Of a stretch of DNA of 64,000 nt, positions 11,130 through 21,857 are shown piece by piece; position 1 is the stretch's first letter, and the number at the start of each line of letters is the position of its first letter. The notes beneath the pieces were generated by a model. It worked only from the letters and a program-made list of their open reading frames with translations. It did not search any database and was not told where the DNA came from. The DNA is taken from NCBI GenBank assembly GCA_047967505.1, contig CM106538.1. One strand, written 5' to 3'. The translations under genes and the position numbers were made by a program. Source of the DNA: Dipteris shenzhenensis (Eukaryota > Polypodiophyta > Polypodiopsida > Gleicheniales).

Positions 11130-14100
11130 GTAGTCTGCCAGATAGCTTGAGTTTCGCAGTTTGGAACTGTAATGGTTCCCTCACAGCTCAGCCTGGCAAC
11201 TTACGAGAGGCCTTTTTTGATCAGGACATCGTCTTCTTTACAGAGACCCATGAGAGCCCAGAGAGAGGCTTCCCGCAGGTGACAGGGTATGCCTGGGAGT
11301 TTGTCTTTCGACAGCAGACTAGACGATCAGGAGGAGTCAGAGGATCTGGCGGTGTGGCAGTTCTTTATAGAGAGCATCTCAGATCGATACTCACAGTCAT
11401 GAGCAGAGACCATCGGGCCAGATATCTTTGGGTACGGATCAGGAGACCCCCCCTGAGAGACTTGTTTATTGCAGTATGCTACTTTCCCCCGAGACAGTCT
11501 CGTTATGCCTCAGATGGACCAGGACAGTCACCTTTTGAGGATTTGTCAGCCGATGTATTGGAGTACTCACGCCGCGGAGAGGTCATCCTTTTAGGAGACT
11601 TCAACGCGAGGACATCAGACAGACAGGCAGAGATTTTGGACTTTGCTGAGGATCCAATCTTAGTTCCAGCTGCCCCAGATGAGAGTTTTCCACGCTTATC
11701 TTCAGATAGAGGGGTAGAGGTGACAGATCAGGGACATCGCCTATTGGAGCTTCTCTCATCGCACGGCATGGTCATTTATAATGGACTTCGACAGTGGCCG
11801 CATTCATCCACAGCCACATGTTTTCCCTTCGCGGGTGGTGGTACGAGCGTCATTGATTACGTCTTGGGTCCCCCGACTTTAATCCCTTTTGTACATAACC
11901 TCACAGTCGACCCTTTTATGCCTTCAGCCGATCATGCACGTCTGCACTTTATTCTTACCCAGATTCCTCATGCCCTCCCTTGTAGACATCATGAGCGTCA
12001 GCCATACTATGAAGTTCATTTTGACCACCAGTTTGATGATATTTATAGCCAGCACCTGAGTGGTCTTCTCCGTCCGCACCTTCTCGATGCCCTACCCTCC
12101 ACACAGGATCGGTGGGACCTTGTACATACCTCCATCATCTCAGCAGCCCACAAGTCCTTCCCCGTCACTTGCCACACATCCAGTCCTCCACCAGTCGGTC
12201 TTGTGCCTTGTAATGGATGGTATGATGAGGAGTGTAAAGAACTCCGCAGGAAGCTTCGCCTTGAAACACAGGAGAAGTCTCCCCTCCTCATTGAGACCAA
12301 GAAGAGTTACAAGCGTTTGGTGCGACGCAAAAAGTGCCAATTTCTAGCCCGGAATGAGGAGGAGCTGAGAAGTTTACTTTTCAGCTGTGATTCCAAGGAA
12401 TTCTGGAAGAAATTCCTTCGCTTGAAATCTCAAACTCCTCTTACAGACCCGCAGGTTTGGCTTGCCTATACTTCCACTTTATATGATATTCCAGACCAGC
12501 CACAGATCGACTTATCCCATGTGCCTAGACCCACCTCCTCTGCCTTATTCTCATCCAATAGTGTCCGAGCAGCAGCTCATCGTTTGAAGACTGGGAGAGC
12601 TAAGGACCATGATGGATTGCAAGCGGAGTATGTAATCCATGGGATTGATGCCTTAGCTACAGTCCTCTCCCGTCTTTTTAACGAGTCCATTTGTACAGGT
12701 CTTCCACCTAGTTGGCTAGAAAATACCATAGTACCCATACACAAGTCGGGGGATCCTTTGGAGGCGTCGAACTACAGGACCATTATGATTGGCCATGTCA
12801 TGGCCAAGATTTATGCGACCATTCTAGAAGGACATATAAATGACCATGCCGAGGCGACAGGCATGAGAGCTAGAGGGCAGGCAGGATTTCGTGCAGAGCA
12901 CTCGACTCTAGATCATATCTTCACACTCAGGGCTTTGATTGAGGAGGCGAAGTCACGTAAGCAACGGCTCTATTGTTGCTTTGTGGACTTCAGAAAGGCA
13001 TTTGACACTGTGCCGCGTTTCAGACTCTTCCAGCGACTTCGTGACTTGGGATTCAATGGGGAGATTCAATGGGCGATCATGGCCTTGTATGAGAGAGTCA
13101 CAGGTAGAGTCAGGACACGGGCGGGGCTGTCGGCGGAAGTACGCAGTACGATAGGGGTGAAGCAGGGGTGTCCTTTGTCTCCGACACTCTTTGGTCTCTA
13201 TATCGATGAGTTAGAGATGTACATACAGACGATGGGTGGTACAGGTTCTTTACTGGCAGGATCCACGATACCGATTCTCCTCTATGCAGATGACGTGGTT
13301 CTTATTTCTTCCTCCCAGCAGGGTTTATAGGCACATCTCCATGCACTCCACAGCTTTTGTCAGGACAGAGGGTTGTTTGTTGGGAAGACCAAAGTCATGG
13401 TCTTCAACACGTCATACCAGGTTTATAGGAGAGGCGAGTTCTCTTTCACATTTGATGGGCAGGAGGTGGAGCTAGTTAGGGAGTATACATATTTGGGTGC
13501 CACATTTAGAGGTCCAGTCTTCACCATGATGCATGCAGCACGAGATAGGATCAGTAGAGGGTATGCCGCCTTGGCTCTTCTCGAGATGCAGTGTGCACAG
13601 TCACATTTTCAGCATCCCGACACGAAGTCCTTACTTTTTGATACGCTGGTGAGACCTGCAGTCATGTATGCTAGCCCCTTTTGGGCAGGAGATCTCAGGG
13701 TTGCAGATTGGAGACGAGTAGAGAGGTTACAGATCATCATGTTCTCCAGATTGATCAGAGCGAAGCCCACGGTACCACATCAGATTACGTTCGCAGAGTT
13801 CGGAGCTACACCCCTAGCGCTAGATGCAACATTTCAGTCAGTTACGTACTTGCATAGGATCAGGGCGCTCGGAGACTCAGCAGCAGGCAGAGCACGATTA
13901 CCGTGGCTAGCACTGACATCCTCGCAGATGTTAGCGGAGAGAGGTCATACTTTTTGTTGGTACCACACACTCTCCACATGGCTCACCTCGCTGGGCTTGG
14001 ATATGGATAGGCTGCCACCATTTCGATACAGCATAGATGCCCCTCGCCTCCCTCTCACTCGACATGAGCTCAGCCAGGTTATCAGGGCAGATTTGTTGCA

Positions 14101-14908
14101 GCTACACACGTTTCGCACTTGGGTTCATCCCACGGAGCTTCCTACGAAGATGGCCACATATCGTGACCATTTTCTCAGGATTTCAGAGGATGGCTTCATC
14201 ATATCCCCAGGATATATCGGCGTTCATATGTCGCACTCACTCAGGATTGCCTTGGGCCAGCTCAGGGTATCTTCCCACAGATTAGACGTTGAGGCCGGCA
14301 GGATGCGTCGTACAGCTACCGGACATAGATGCAGGCGAGAGACTAGGATATGCCCTTGTTGCACTATGGGGGAGGTGGAGACTGAGGAGCACTTTGTTTG
14401 CAGATGCCCTTTATATTATGAGATCCGTGGCAGATTTCACTGTTTGTTTAGGCACGGATTTGGACCTCTCTCTCGGATTATGGAGTATGAGGATCAGTAT
14501 TGCTTAGCGTTGTTCATCAGGGAGATCACCAGATACAGAGAGAGATTCCTCAGAGAGCACCGTCGCATCCCTGCCAGAGACCTGGTTATTCATGAGGAGC
14601 AGGACGAGGCGCAGGACCATGAGCACAGAGATAGCCCATCTTGCCAGAGAGCACCGATGGTTCCACCCCGAGGATGTACATATGACATGATCCGGCAGCA
14701 CCGCAGGATGATCTTACACAGAGGCCGTACCCGTCGCTTTATTTCTAGACGACGGAGGATGATGGCAGATTTTCGGAGGAGATTGCTCCATGGAGACTTG
14801 GCACCGCCAGCAGCCCATTTGACACTTGCCCAGATCTTCACACTCATGGTAGGAGGCATGGTCGATGGCCATGACTTCCATCATTTCTTTGGATCACAGA
14901 CCCCTTAG
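11108..14908 (+). pseudogene. LINE family C ORF2: endonuclease-reverse transcriptase, one premature UAG
   Basis: The frame is open from the ORF1 UGA onward with no ATG before the endonuclease core, which starts at SFAVWNCNG (11150). Endonuclease motifs are present: FFTETHE, LLGDFNAR, SVIDYVLG and SADHARLHF (about residues 1-270). RT motifs are NTIVPIHKSGDP, CCFVDFRKAFDTVPR, GVKQGCPLSPTLF and LLYADDVVLIS (YADD intact). The C-terminal CCHC tail is CPCCTMGEVETEEHFVCRC (about 14350-14405). A UAG at 13328-13330 sits just after the YADD motif, where copy 2 has CAG; a 6-nt deletion follows soon after. Otherwise the 1250-codon frame is intact. Confidence 0.88.
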
Positions 14909-15080
14909 GGAAGACGATGTTCCTCATATTTCATATTTTACATTTTGTATCTAGGCAATTTTGGTACTCTATTTCATTTCATTTTGTATCTAGGATTTTT
15001 GTAGCCATTTTTGGCATCTTAGCGGTATTACGATGAGGCCACCTAGTTGGCGCATCGTTGATGATGTATTTTCCTTTCGG

Positions 15081-15121
15081 ATGATTTTGTGTCCCATAGG
15101 CCATGTATGGCCTTCCGTGGA
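15081..15121 (+). promoter_or_regulatory. Family C 3' UTR element: distal pairing site and hairpin
   Basis: GTGTCCCATAGGCC (15089-15102) is complementary to 11116-11129. Its last bases also form a local stem AGGCCAT/ATGGCCT (15098-15112 region), so the two pairings exclude each other. The local hairpin lies close to the 3' end, where LINE reverse transcriptases often recognise their template. Confidence 0.5.
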
Positions 15122-15125
15122 CCTT

Positions 15126-15169
15126 TAATAAAATTTCTTTCTTTCTCTCTTTCTCTCTCTCTCTCTCTC
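15126..15169. repeat. (CTTT)n/(CT)n microsatellite between family C copies
   Basis: A TTTC-rich then CT run separates the 3' end of copy 1 from the truncated 5' end of copy 2. Confidence 0.95.
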
Positions 15170-15443
15170 AGATGCCCAGGCACGTCTAGCTGCCCTCAAG
15201 AGGAGAGGGACACTCAGAGACCACCACCCATAGATTTCCATGGACGAGGATCTGACTCAGATACAGGTTGAGGAGCGCAAGGCGCTCATGCCTCAAAGAG
15301 ATGCAACCCGAGCTCAGGGCAAGTGGGCAGTGATCAGGGATGGCAGAGTCATCACAGGCACCTTGAGGCGTGCTCCCACAGTGCTTAGAGATGGCAGACC
15401 AACAGATATAGCCCCACCTCCACCTCCTGCTCCGACCGCTTGA
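15170..15443 (+). pseudogene. LINE family C copy 2, ORF1 C-terminal remnant
   Basis: Reads DAQARLAALKRRGTLRDHHP, a UAG (15231-15233, CAG in copy 1), then ISMDEDLTQIQVEERKAL and GKWAVIRDGRVITG, a clear match to the L1-ORF1p-like C-terminal domain of copy 1. It ends in UGA at 15441-15443, in frame with the following ORF2. Confidence 0.85.
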
Positions 15444-15464
15444 TGGGACAGGGCCCATGGGACA
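15441..15464 (+). promoter_or_regulatory. Putative readthrough signal of copy 2
   Basis: UGA (15441-15443) is followed after 7 nt by GGGCCCATGGGACA (15451-15464), the exact reverse complement of 19474-19487. Relative to copy 1, base C15456 replaces T11120 and its partner G19482 replaces A15098, a compensatory change. Confidence 0.55.
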
Positions 15465-18400
15465 CACCACCCGTCAGATAGTCTACGCATCGCTGTATGG
15501 AACTGCAATGGTTCTTTTACAACACAGCCAGGCAATCTACGAGGGGCATTCTTTGGGAGAGATATCATCTTTTTCACGGAGACACACGAGAGTCCAGAGA
15601 GACCTTTGCCACGAGTGACAGGGTATACATGGAGATCTGCCTTCAGGCAGCACACTCGGACATTTGGAGTGAGAGGATCTGGAGGAGTGGCCATTTTGTA
15701 CAGAGAGCATCTCGATCGGATCATCACAGTGGAGAGAGCGGATTCACATGCCCGATTCTTGTGGGTACGCATCCACCGCAGAGCCCCTCAGCGAGATCTT
15801 TTTATTGCAGTTTGCTACTTCCCCCCGGCGCAGTCGATCTATTCTTCCACTGGACCAGGCCAGTCCATATTTGAGGATCTCTCAGCGGACATTGCAGATT
15901 TTTCACATCGCAGAGAAGTCATCCTTTTAGGAGACTTCAACGCGAGGACCTCAGACAGACAGGCCCTCACTTATGACTTCATGGAGGATCCGGTCATACT
16001 CCCAACATTTCACGATGATAGCCTCTGTCGGACTTCATCAGACTGCACAGTACAGCCCACAGATCAGGGACGTCAGTTACTGGAGCTCCTCACCTCGCAC
16101 GGTATGGTCATTTATAACGGCTTGTCCAGGTGGCCACAGTCTTCCATGCCTACATTCTCTTCTGCTTCTAGGCGTGGTACTAGCGTGATCGACTACATCA
16201 TAGGTCCCCCGACTCTAGTCCCTTCCATCCATAGCCTTACTGTTAGCCCCTTCATGCCCTCTGCCAACCATGCACTCATCCACTTTACTTTGACTCATGT
16301 CTCCCATGACCCCCCCCCCCCTCGTTATCACGACCGCCAACCCTATTATGAGGTTCATTTCGACCACCAGTTCGATGATGTATATAGCCAGAACCTCAGC
16401 CACCTACTCCGTCCTCATCTATTAGATGCTCTACCATCCACGCAGGACCGGTGGGAACTTGTACATACTTCACTCGTTTCTACCGCTCACATGTCGTTCC
16501 CTGCCACATGTCATTCGTCTAGTCCCCCACCGGTTGGTCTTGTTCCTTGCAACGGTTGGTATGACGAGGAGTGTAAGGAACTCCGCAGGAAACTTCACCT
16601 TGAGACCAAGGAGAAGTCTCCCCTCCTTGCCGAAACCAAGAGAGACTACAAGCGGTTGGTTAGGCGCAAGAAACGCCAATTTCTAGCCCGGAATGAGGAG
16701 GAGCTGAGAAGCTTGCTTTTCAGCTGTGACTCCAAGGAATTCTGGAGAAAATTCCTCCGCTTGAAGTCTCAGAGCCCCCTCACAGATCCACGTGTCTGGT
16801 TTGCATATACTTCAGCTCTATACGATGTTCCAGATCAGCCAGCCATCGATTTATCCCATACCCCTAGGCCAGCTTTATCTAGTCTCTTCACACCAGAGAG
16901 TGTCCGTGCAACAGTCCACCGATTGAAGAACGGGAGAGCTAAGGATCATGATGGATTGCAAGCGGAGTATGTAATCCATGGGATTGATGCCTTAGATTTT
17001 GTTCTTTCCCGTCTCTTCAATGAGTCTGTTTGTACAGGCCTACCACAGTCCTGGTAGGCAATACCATAGTACCTATCCACAAGTCGGGGGACCCTATGGA
17101 GCCGTCGAATTACAGGACCATCATGATTGGCCACGTTATGGCCAAGATCTATGCATCAGTTTTGGAAAGCCGTATAAATGACCATGCCGAGACGACAGGA
17201 CTCAGAGCCAGAGGGCAGGCTGGATTTCGCAGGGATCATTCGACACTTGACCACATCCTCACACTCAGGGCACTGGTAGAGGAGGCGAAGTCACGAAGGC
17301 AACGGCTTTATTGTTGCTTCGTGGACTTCAGGAAGGCATTTGACACAGTTCCGCGATTTAGATTGTTTCAGAGGATTCGTCAGATGGGCTTCAGTGGAGA
17401 GATACAGTGGGCTATCATGGCTTTGTATGAGAGGGTCACTGGTCGGGTTCGGACACGTGAGGGGCCCTCAGAGGAGGTATGCAGCACGATTGGGGTGAAG
17501 CAGGGTTGCCCGCTCTCTCCTACTCTCTTTGGATTATATATTGATGAGCTAGAGATGTTTGTACAGATGACAGGCGGTGTGGGCTCTACTCTCTCAGGAT
17601 CCTCCATTCCTATCCTCCTGTATGTGGACGATGTGGTTCTCATTTCCTGTACTGCTCAGGGCCTCCAGGCACATATTGAGGCACTCCACAGGTTTTGCCA
17701 GGACAGGGGGTTGACCGTAAACCTTGGCAAGACCAAGGTTATGGTTTTCAACACCTCTGATCGTATTTATAGCACGGATGAGTTTTGCTTCACTTATGAC
17801 GGACAGCCCATTGAGCTTGTTAGAGAGTACACTTATTTGGGGGCAGTTTTCAGGGGACCGGTCTTCACCATGACATATGCAGCATGAGATAGGATTAGTA
17901 AAGGGTATGCTTCGTTGGCTCATCTTGAGCGTCAGTGTTTTCAGTCCCACTTTCAGCATCCCGATACGAAATCCTTGCTTTTTGATACATTGGTGAGACC
18001 AACTGCGATGTATGCAGCTCCTTTCTGGGCAGGAGACCTCGGCGCTGCAGATTGGAGACGAGTAGAGACGTTACAGATCATCATGTTCTCTCGGCTCATT
18101 AGGGCCAAGGCTACAGTTCCGCACGAGATCATGCTAGCAGAGTTTGGAGCTACTCCCCTTGCATTGGATGCAGCGTTTCAGTCGGTCATGTATTTGCACA
18201 GGGTTAGGGAGTTTGGAGACTCAGCAGCAAGCAGAGCTCGGCAGCCATGGTTAGCACTTGCATCTTCTATGGAGTTGGCACGATCTGGGGCCCGATACTG
18301 CTGGTACTTCAGACTCGCTAGGTGGCTCACATCTCTTGGACTAGACATGGATAGACTGCCTCCCTTCCGATACAGCATGGATGCCCCTCATCTCGAGTTG

Positions 18401-19219
18401 ACTCGCCACGAGCTTAGCCAGGTCATGAGAGCAGACTTGCTGCAGCTTCATACGTATCGCACTTGGATTTATCCCACGCAGCTTCCGACGAAGATGGCCA
18501 CATATCATGACCACTTCCTTCGGATCTCAGAGGATGGGTTTGTCATTCCACCAGGCTATACAGGTATCCACATGTCCCACTCACTGAGGACTTGGCCAGC
18601 TTAGAGTCTCTTCGCATCAGCTCGAGATAGAGGCTGGTATGATGCGACGCATGGAGGATGGACGGCGACCAGGCCGAGAGACCAGGATCTGCCCTTGTTG
18701 CACCATGGGAGAGGTGGAGTCAAAGGAGCACTTCATTTGCAGATGCCCGCTATATTATGAGCTCAGAGGTAGATTCCACTGTCTCTTCACGGATGGCTTT
18801 GGACCTCTCTCACGAGTGATGGACTACGAGGATCAGCTTTGCCTAGCTCTTTATGTCAGGGAGGCCACTATGCTTCGACGACACTACCTCAGAGACCATC
18901 AGCACAGACCGGAGCGTATAGAGCCCAGCCTGATAGAGCTCAGGCACACGCTATACCAGAGGACAGAGACCAGGAGGAGCATGAGGAGGTCAGAGCTCAC
19001 ACAGGACACATGCCTCCACCCTGTGGATGTACATATGAGATGGTTCGTAGACGCCGCAGGATTTTGTTACATAGGGAACGTACTCGCCGCTCCAGACGAT
19101 CCAAGATGATGGCAGCTTTTCGGAGGAGACTTACTCATGGAGATCTCGCCCCACCAGCCGCTCACCTCACCTTTGCTCAGATTTGTACTCTCATAGCAGG
19201 AGCCAGAGTCGATGGATAG
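15444..19219 (+). pseudogene. LINE family C copy 2 ORF2, frameshifted
   Basis: Endonuclease and RT are recognisable: IAVWNCNGSF, FFTETHE, LLGDFNARTSDRQ, CCFVDFRKAFDTVPR, GVKQGCPLSPTLF and LLYVDDVVLIS (YVDD instead of YADD). The frame is lost at about 17054 by a 1-nt deletion (after GLPQSW), at 17885-17887 by UGA where copy 1 has CGA, near 18580 by a 5-nt deletion, and once more near 18840-18950. The CCHC tail CPCCTMGEVESKEHFICRC is at about 18688-18745. There is no in-frame ATG ahead of the endonuclease, as in copy 1. Confidence 0.88.
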
Positions 19220-19469
19220 GATTTCCAGTATTATTTTGGTTCTCAAACTCCGTGACACCTGGACTTGTATCTTTGCATTGGCATATTGTACTCATCCCCC
19301 CATTTTGCACCCAGGGGCGGTTTTCTTGCATCTAGTTTACTTTGTATTTAGGCTCAGATTTGACATTATGTACTTTCACTTGCATTGTATTGCGTAGCAC
19401 TTAGATGACATTCGACGATGCCTCTTCTTTGTGGCACGTTGATTTTGTGCTATCTTGTATGCAGAGTTC

Positions 19470-19502
19470 TTGATGTCCCATGGGCCCATTTTGGCCTTTA
19501 GC
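19470..19502 (+). promoter_or_regulatory. Copy 2 3' UTR distal pairing site and GGCC stem
   Basis: TGTCCCATGGGCCC (19474-19487) is complementary to 15451-15464. A short GGCC...GGCC stem follows, at the same place as the stronger hairpin in copy 1. Confidence 0.5.
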
Positions 19503-19510
19503 GGACAATA

Positions 19511-19532
19511 ATACACTTTCTTTCTTTCTTTC

Positions 19533-19569
<37 letters not shown>
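19511..19569. repeat. (TTTC)n then (GT)n compound microsatellite
   Basis: About five TTTC units (19516-19534) run into a long TG run (19536-19569). The left side is the 3' end of family C copy 2; the right side is the 5' side of LINE A of family G. Confidence 0.95.
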
Positions 19570-19571
<2 letters not shown>

Positions 19572-20170
19572 CTGCGATGGAGAGGTGAGGTGTGTGAGCT
19601 CTAGCGCCTCAAGCAATCAGCCTGCAAACCTCCGCTACAAGTCGTGCTGCATCAAAGCCTCAAAATCGATGATCTGGAGTTGTTGATACCAGCCGTACAG
19701 CCTGTCAGAGCTCCGTACAATTTCCGTACAGGTGTGCCGCCTGTACGGACATCTCCGCCTGCAACAGTTCTCCTGTTCACAGATCATCCCCGGCTCTCTT
19801 CCACGCAGGGTTTCGTTTGCGAACTACTTCCACGCGCTGACTTTGAACGCTTTTGCTCCTGCTTTTCTCCTCTTTAGTCTTTGGATCTGCTCTTTGGATC
19901 TGCTGCACCTTTCCCATCGCCAAAATCTTAATTTTCCTCTGAAATATAGTTCATCTAGGGTTTTTTACTGTTTTTTCCCTCTTTTCCTTCTACAAAACTG
20001 TTTATTATCTTCTCTCGACCTCTACATCCCTCTTTCCTGTCTATCTCCTTACCAATATACTCTCTCTCTTCTCTGTGGGCTTCCTGTGGATATTTCTTCG
20101 GGACTGGTTTTTTTGCTTCCACTACCCTTCTACAGGTACTTCATTCCTGAGTTCCCTTTCTTACAAAGCT

Positions 20171-20644
20171 ATGGCAGAATATTCATATGAAAAAACATTT
20201 CAAAAGGAGCGTTCAGTTCCCTGCAAGAAGCAAAAGCAGGTTCAGGGTCAGCATGACCCGATGCATGATGCTCTTGAGGCTCAACTGGTATATGATGTCA
20301 TGCATGAATGGTTAGAGTGGAAAGACTCGGTTCCTTCAGTTGGCCTCATGGTTGAGGTAGATGAAATTGTGGATCCAGTCAGAGAATATGCTAAGAATGC
20401 AGTCATATTATTTTTTCCAGGCCGGATGCCACCTGCCGCAGAGATAGGCAACTGGTTGACACGCACACTGGCTGGCTCGTTTGTTCGTAAAGTACACTAT
20501 GCAGCCAGGAGTTTTTTTGAGGTTATCATGGTGGATGAGATACATAGACAAATGCTCTTGGAACATTCGCCTCTCTTTTTTAGGCAGCAAATGGTGCATG
20601 TATTGCCATGGTCTCCCACAGGGGATTTTCAGGCTTTAATCTGA
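20171..20644 (+). pseudogene. LINE A ORF1 N-terminal part (DUF4283-like)
   Basis: The ATG at 20171 opens MAEYSYEKTFQKERSVPCKK, then EAQLVYDVMHEWLEW, and a region with PGRMPPAAEIGNWLTRTLAG and HSPLFFRQQMVHVLPWSPTG. The last part resembles the DUF4283 domain of plant L1 ORF1 proteins. The frame ends at a stop (20642-20644), but the next frame continues the domain (VWVEVVDFLQCMASLLPKIA, up to about 20775), so a frameshift split it. The predicted role is RNA binding in the LINE particle. The N-terminus resembles that of LINE D (33462). Confidence 0.65.
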
Positions 20645-20775
20645 CACAGATGCCTGGTTTGGGTTGAAGTTGTCGATTTCCTACAATGTATGGCCTCACT
20701 CTTGCCTAAAATTGCAGCATCTTTAGGTAAAGTGGTCTGCCCACCACGGCCAAATGGCAACTCCGTATGCTGTTG

Positions 20776-20940
20776 AAGCCCTCGCCTCTCTTCTACTCTT
20801 CAATCCTTCGAGACGCCTGGGCTTTGATACCATGTTAAATTACACGGCACAGCGGAATAGAACAAAGAATAGAGAGTACACAGCAAACTGGAGATGAACA
20901 AAATTTTCCTTCAATACTGATGTAGTACAGATGATGGCTC
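20776..20940 (-). mobile_element. Fragment of a minus-strand Copia leader and LTR inside LINE A
   Basis: GCTTTGATACCA (20820-20831) is the reverse complement of an initiator-Met primer-binding site. It is followed by TGTTAAATTACACGGCACAG, an LTR-like start. The fragment interrupts ORF1 between the DUF4283-like region and the zinc knuckle. No partner LTR was found. Confidence 0.5.
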
Positions 20941-21110
20941 CATCCACCTGTGCGCTCCCAGAGTGCAAAAAATTTGGGACACATGGCTTCACAGTGTCCG
21001 ATGAATCAGCATAAAATGCCTCATACCACTTTGCCGGTTCAAATGCCTACCAAGGATGCTCCTACTCCAGTTGCAAATAAAAACAAAGGCAGTAGACGCC
21101 GGTACCTCGT

Positions 21111-21785
21111 TTGGAACTTCAGAATCGGCTTGAGGATTGGATTTTATGCTCTTCTTCCTCATACGCCCGTCCCTTGAAGCTCTTACATATCACAGTGTCA
21201 TCTCTGTATAAAGTGCTATTACCTCCGCCTTGGTTTTCTCACAGAGCAAATACTGTTTGGCATATGGATCGCCCAATGAAGTGGTGGAGAAAAAGGCTGC
21301 GTCTCCTTTGGCATTACGAAGTCCCTCTTCGGCAACAGCTTTTCCTTTGGCGAGTTCTCCTTGGCATTTTTCCATCCGGCCAATTACTCGCACACAGACA
21401 TATTGCTCCGGCTGTTTGTTACAGATGCCAGCACTCTATTGAATCTGTGCTTCACATTTTTTGGTTCTGTCCACATACTTGTGATTTCATCGCTCTCATC
21501 CGACAGAGGCTTCGAGCAAGATTTCCTACTGTTACTTTTGGCAGATTTTTCTGGTTGTTTGGTTTTCATCCACCGAGACAGGGTTTTGATTTATTTTTTG
21601 TATGGGTGCGCTACTGGACCCTATGGACTTTATGGATGGATAGAAATCATAGAGTCTTTGGTGATCCACTTTTTTCATCCTTTCTTTTTTTCAAACGATC
21701 TCTGCAACAATCATTCTACGATTGTGTTCAGACTCGTTTGATTGATCAGGATGTGTATACAGCTTATACTGAGATCTTTAGTTGA
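21111..21785 (+). pseudogene. LINE A ORF2 C-terminal region (zf-RVT), no polymerase
   Basis: A 224-codon open frame with LYKVLLPPPWFSHRANTVWH, LPLRQQ-type LFLWRVLLGIFPSG, HRHIAPAVCYRCQHSIESVL (zf-RVT Cys/His), FGRFFWLFGFHPPRQ and VRYWTLWTLWMDRNHRVFGD. It is the tail of a LINE ORF2 whose endonuclease and RT have been deleted; the deletion joins it to the ORF1 zinc-knuckle remnant just upstream. Its open state suggests a recent origin. Confidence 0.8.
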
Positions 21786-21790
21786 GTAGT

Positions 21791-21814
21791 AGTTACTTCG
21801 TTTTTGAAGTAACT
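21791..21814 (+). other. Family G 3' UTR hairpin
   Basis: AGTTACTTC-GTTTTT-GAAGTAACT is a perfect 9-bp stem with a 6-nt loop, about 45 nt before the poly(A) tail. The homologous hairpin at 60257-60280 has a compensatory C-G for T-A at pair three and one mismatch. It is a candidate recognition site for the LINE reverse transcriptase. Confidence 0.5.
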
Positions 21815-21857
21815 ATGAATGTAATTATTTTACAGCAATAAAAGATTTCTTCCCACC

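Larger units (their letters stand above)
10420..15125 (+). mobile_element. LINE family C, copy 1 (5'-truncated, otherwise almost whole)
   Basis: An L1-type non-LTR retrotransposon with ORF1 (coiled coil plus L1-ORF1p-like domain), ORF2 (apurinic-type endonuclease, reverse transcriptase, CCHC tail) and a roughly 200-bp 3' UTR ending near TTTAATAAAATTTC. It is truncated at its 5' end within the ORF1 coiled coil, at the (CT)n tract. The whole coding region 10420-14908 is a single frame with two stops: UGA at 11105-11107 (conserved in copy 2) and UAG at 13328-13330 (not conserved). There is no poly(A) tail; the 3' end runs straight into a pyrimidine microsatellite. Confidence 0.9.
15170..19510 (+). 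mobile_element. LINE family C, copy 2 (5'-truncated, decayed)
   Basis: A second, diverged copy in the same orientation, starting inside the ORF1 C-terminal domain (DAQARLAALKRR) directly after (CT)n and ending near AATAATACACTTTC. The order of domains matches copy 1. It carries several disabling changes (see its ORF2) but keeps the single-UGA layout between ORF1 and ORF2 and both pairing elements. Its 3' end passes into (TTTC)n then (GT)n. Confidence 0.9.

Noticed and set aside
11147-11149. TTG at 11147 as a genuine start codon for ORF2
   Set aside because: The frame is open upstream to the ORF1 UGA and there is no conserved start context in copy 2, so a TTG start has no support.
15443-15482. 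Termination-reinitiation at the overlapping UGAUG in family C copy 2
   Set aside because: The ATG at 15443 is out of frame with ORF2 and closes within about 13 codons; copy 1 has no such overlap.
19480-19686. Frames made of Cys-Val or Ser-Leu runs over (GT)n and (CT)n tracts, also near 32979, 59784 and 59112
   Set aside because: Translations of microsatellites with no other support.
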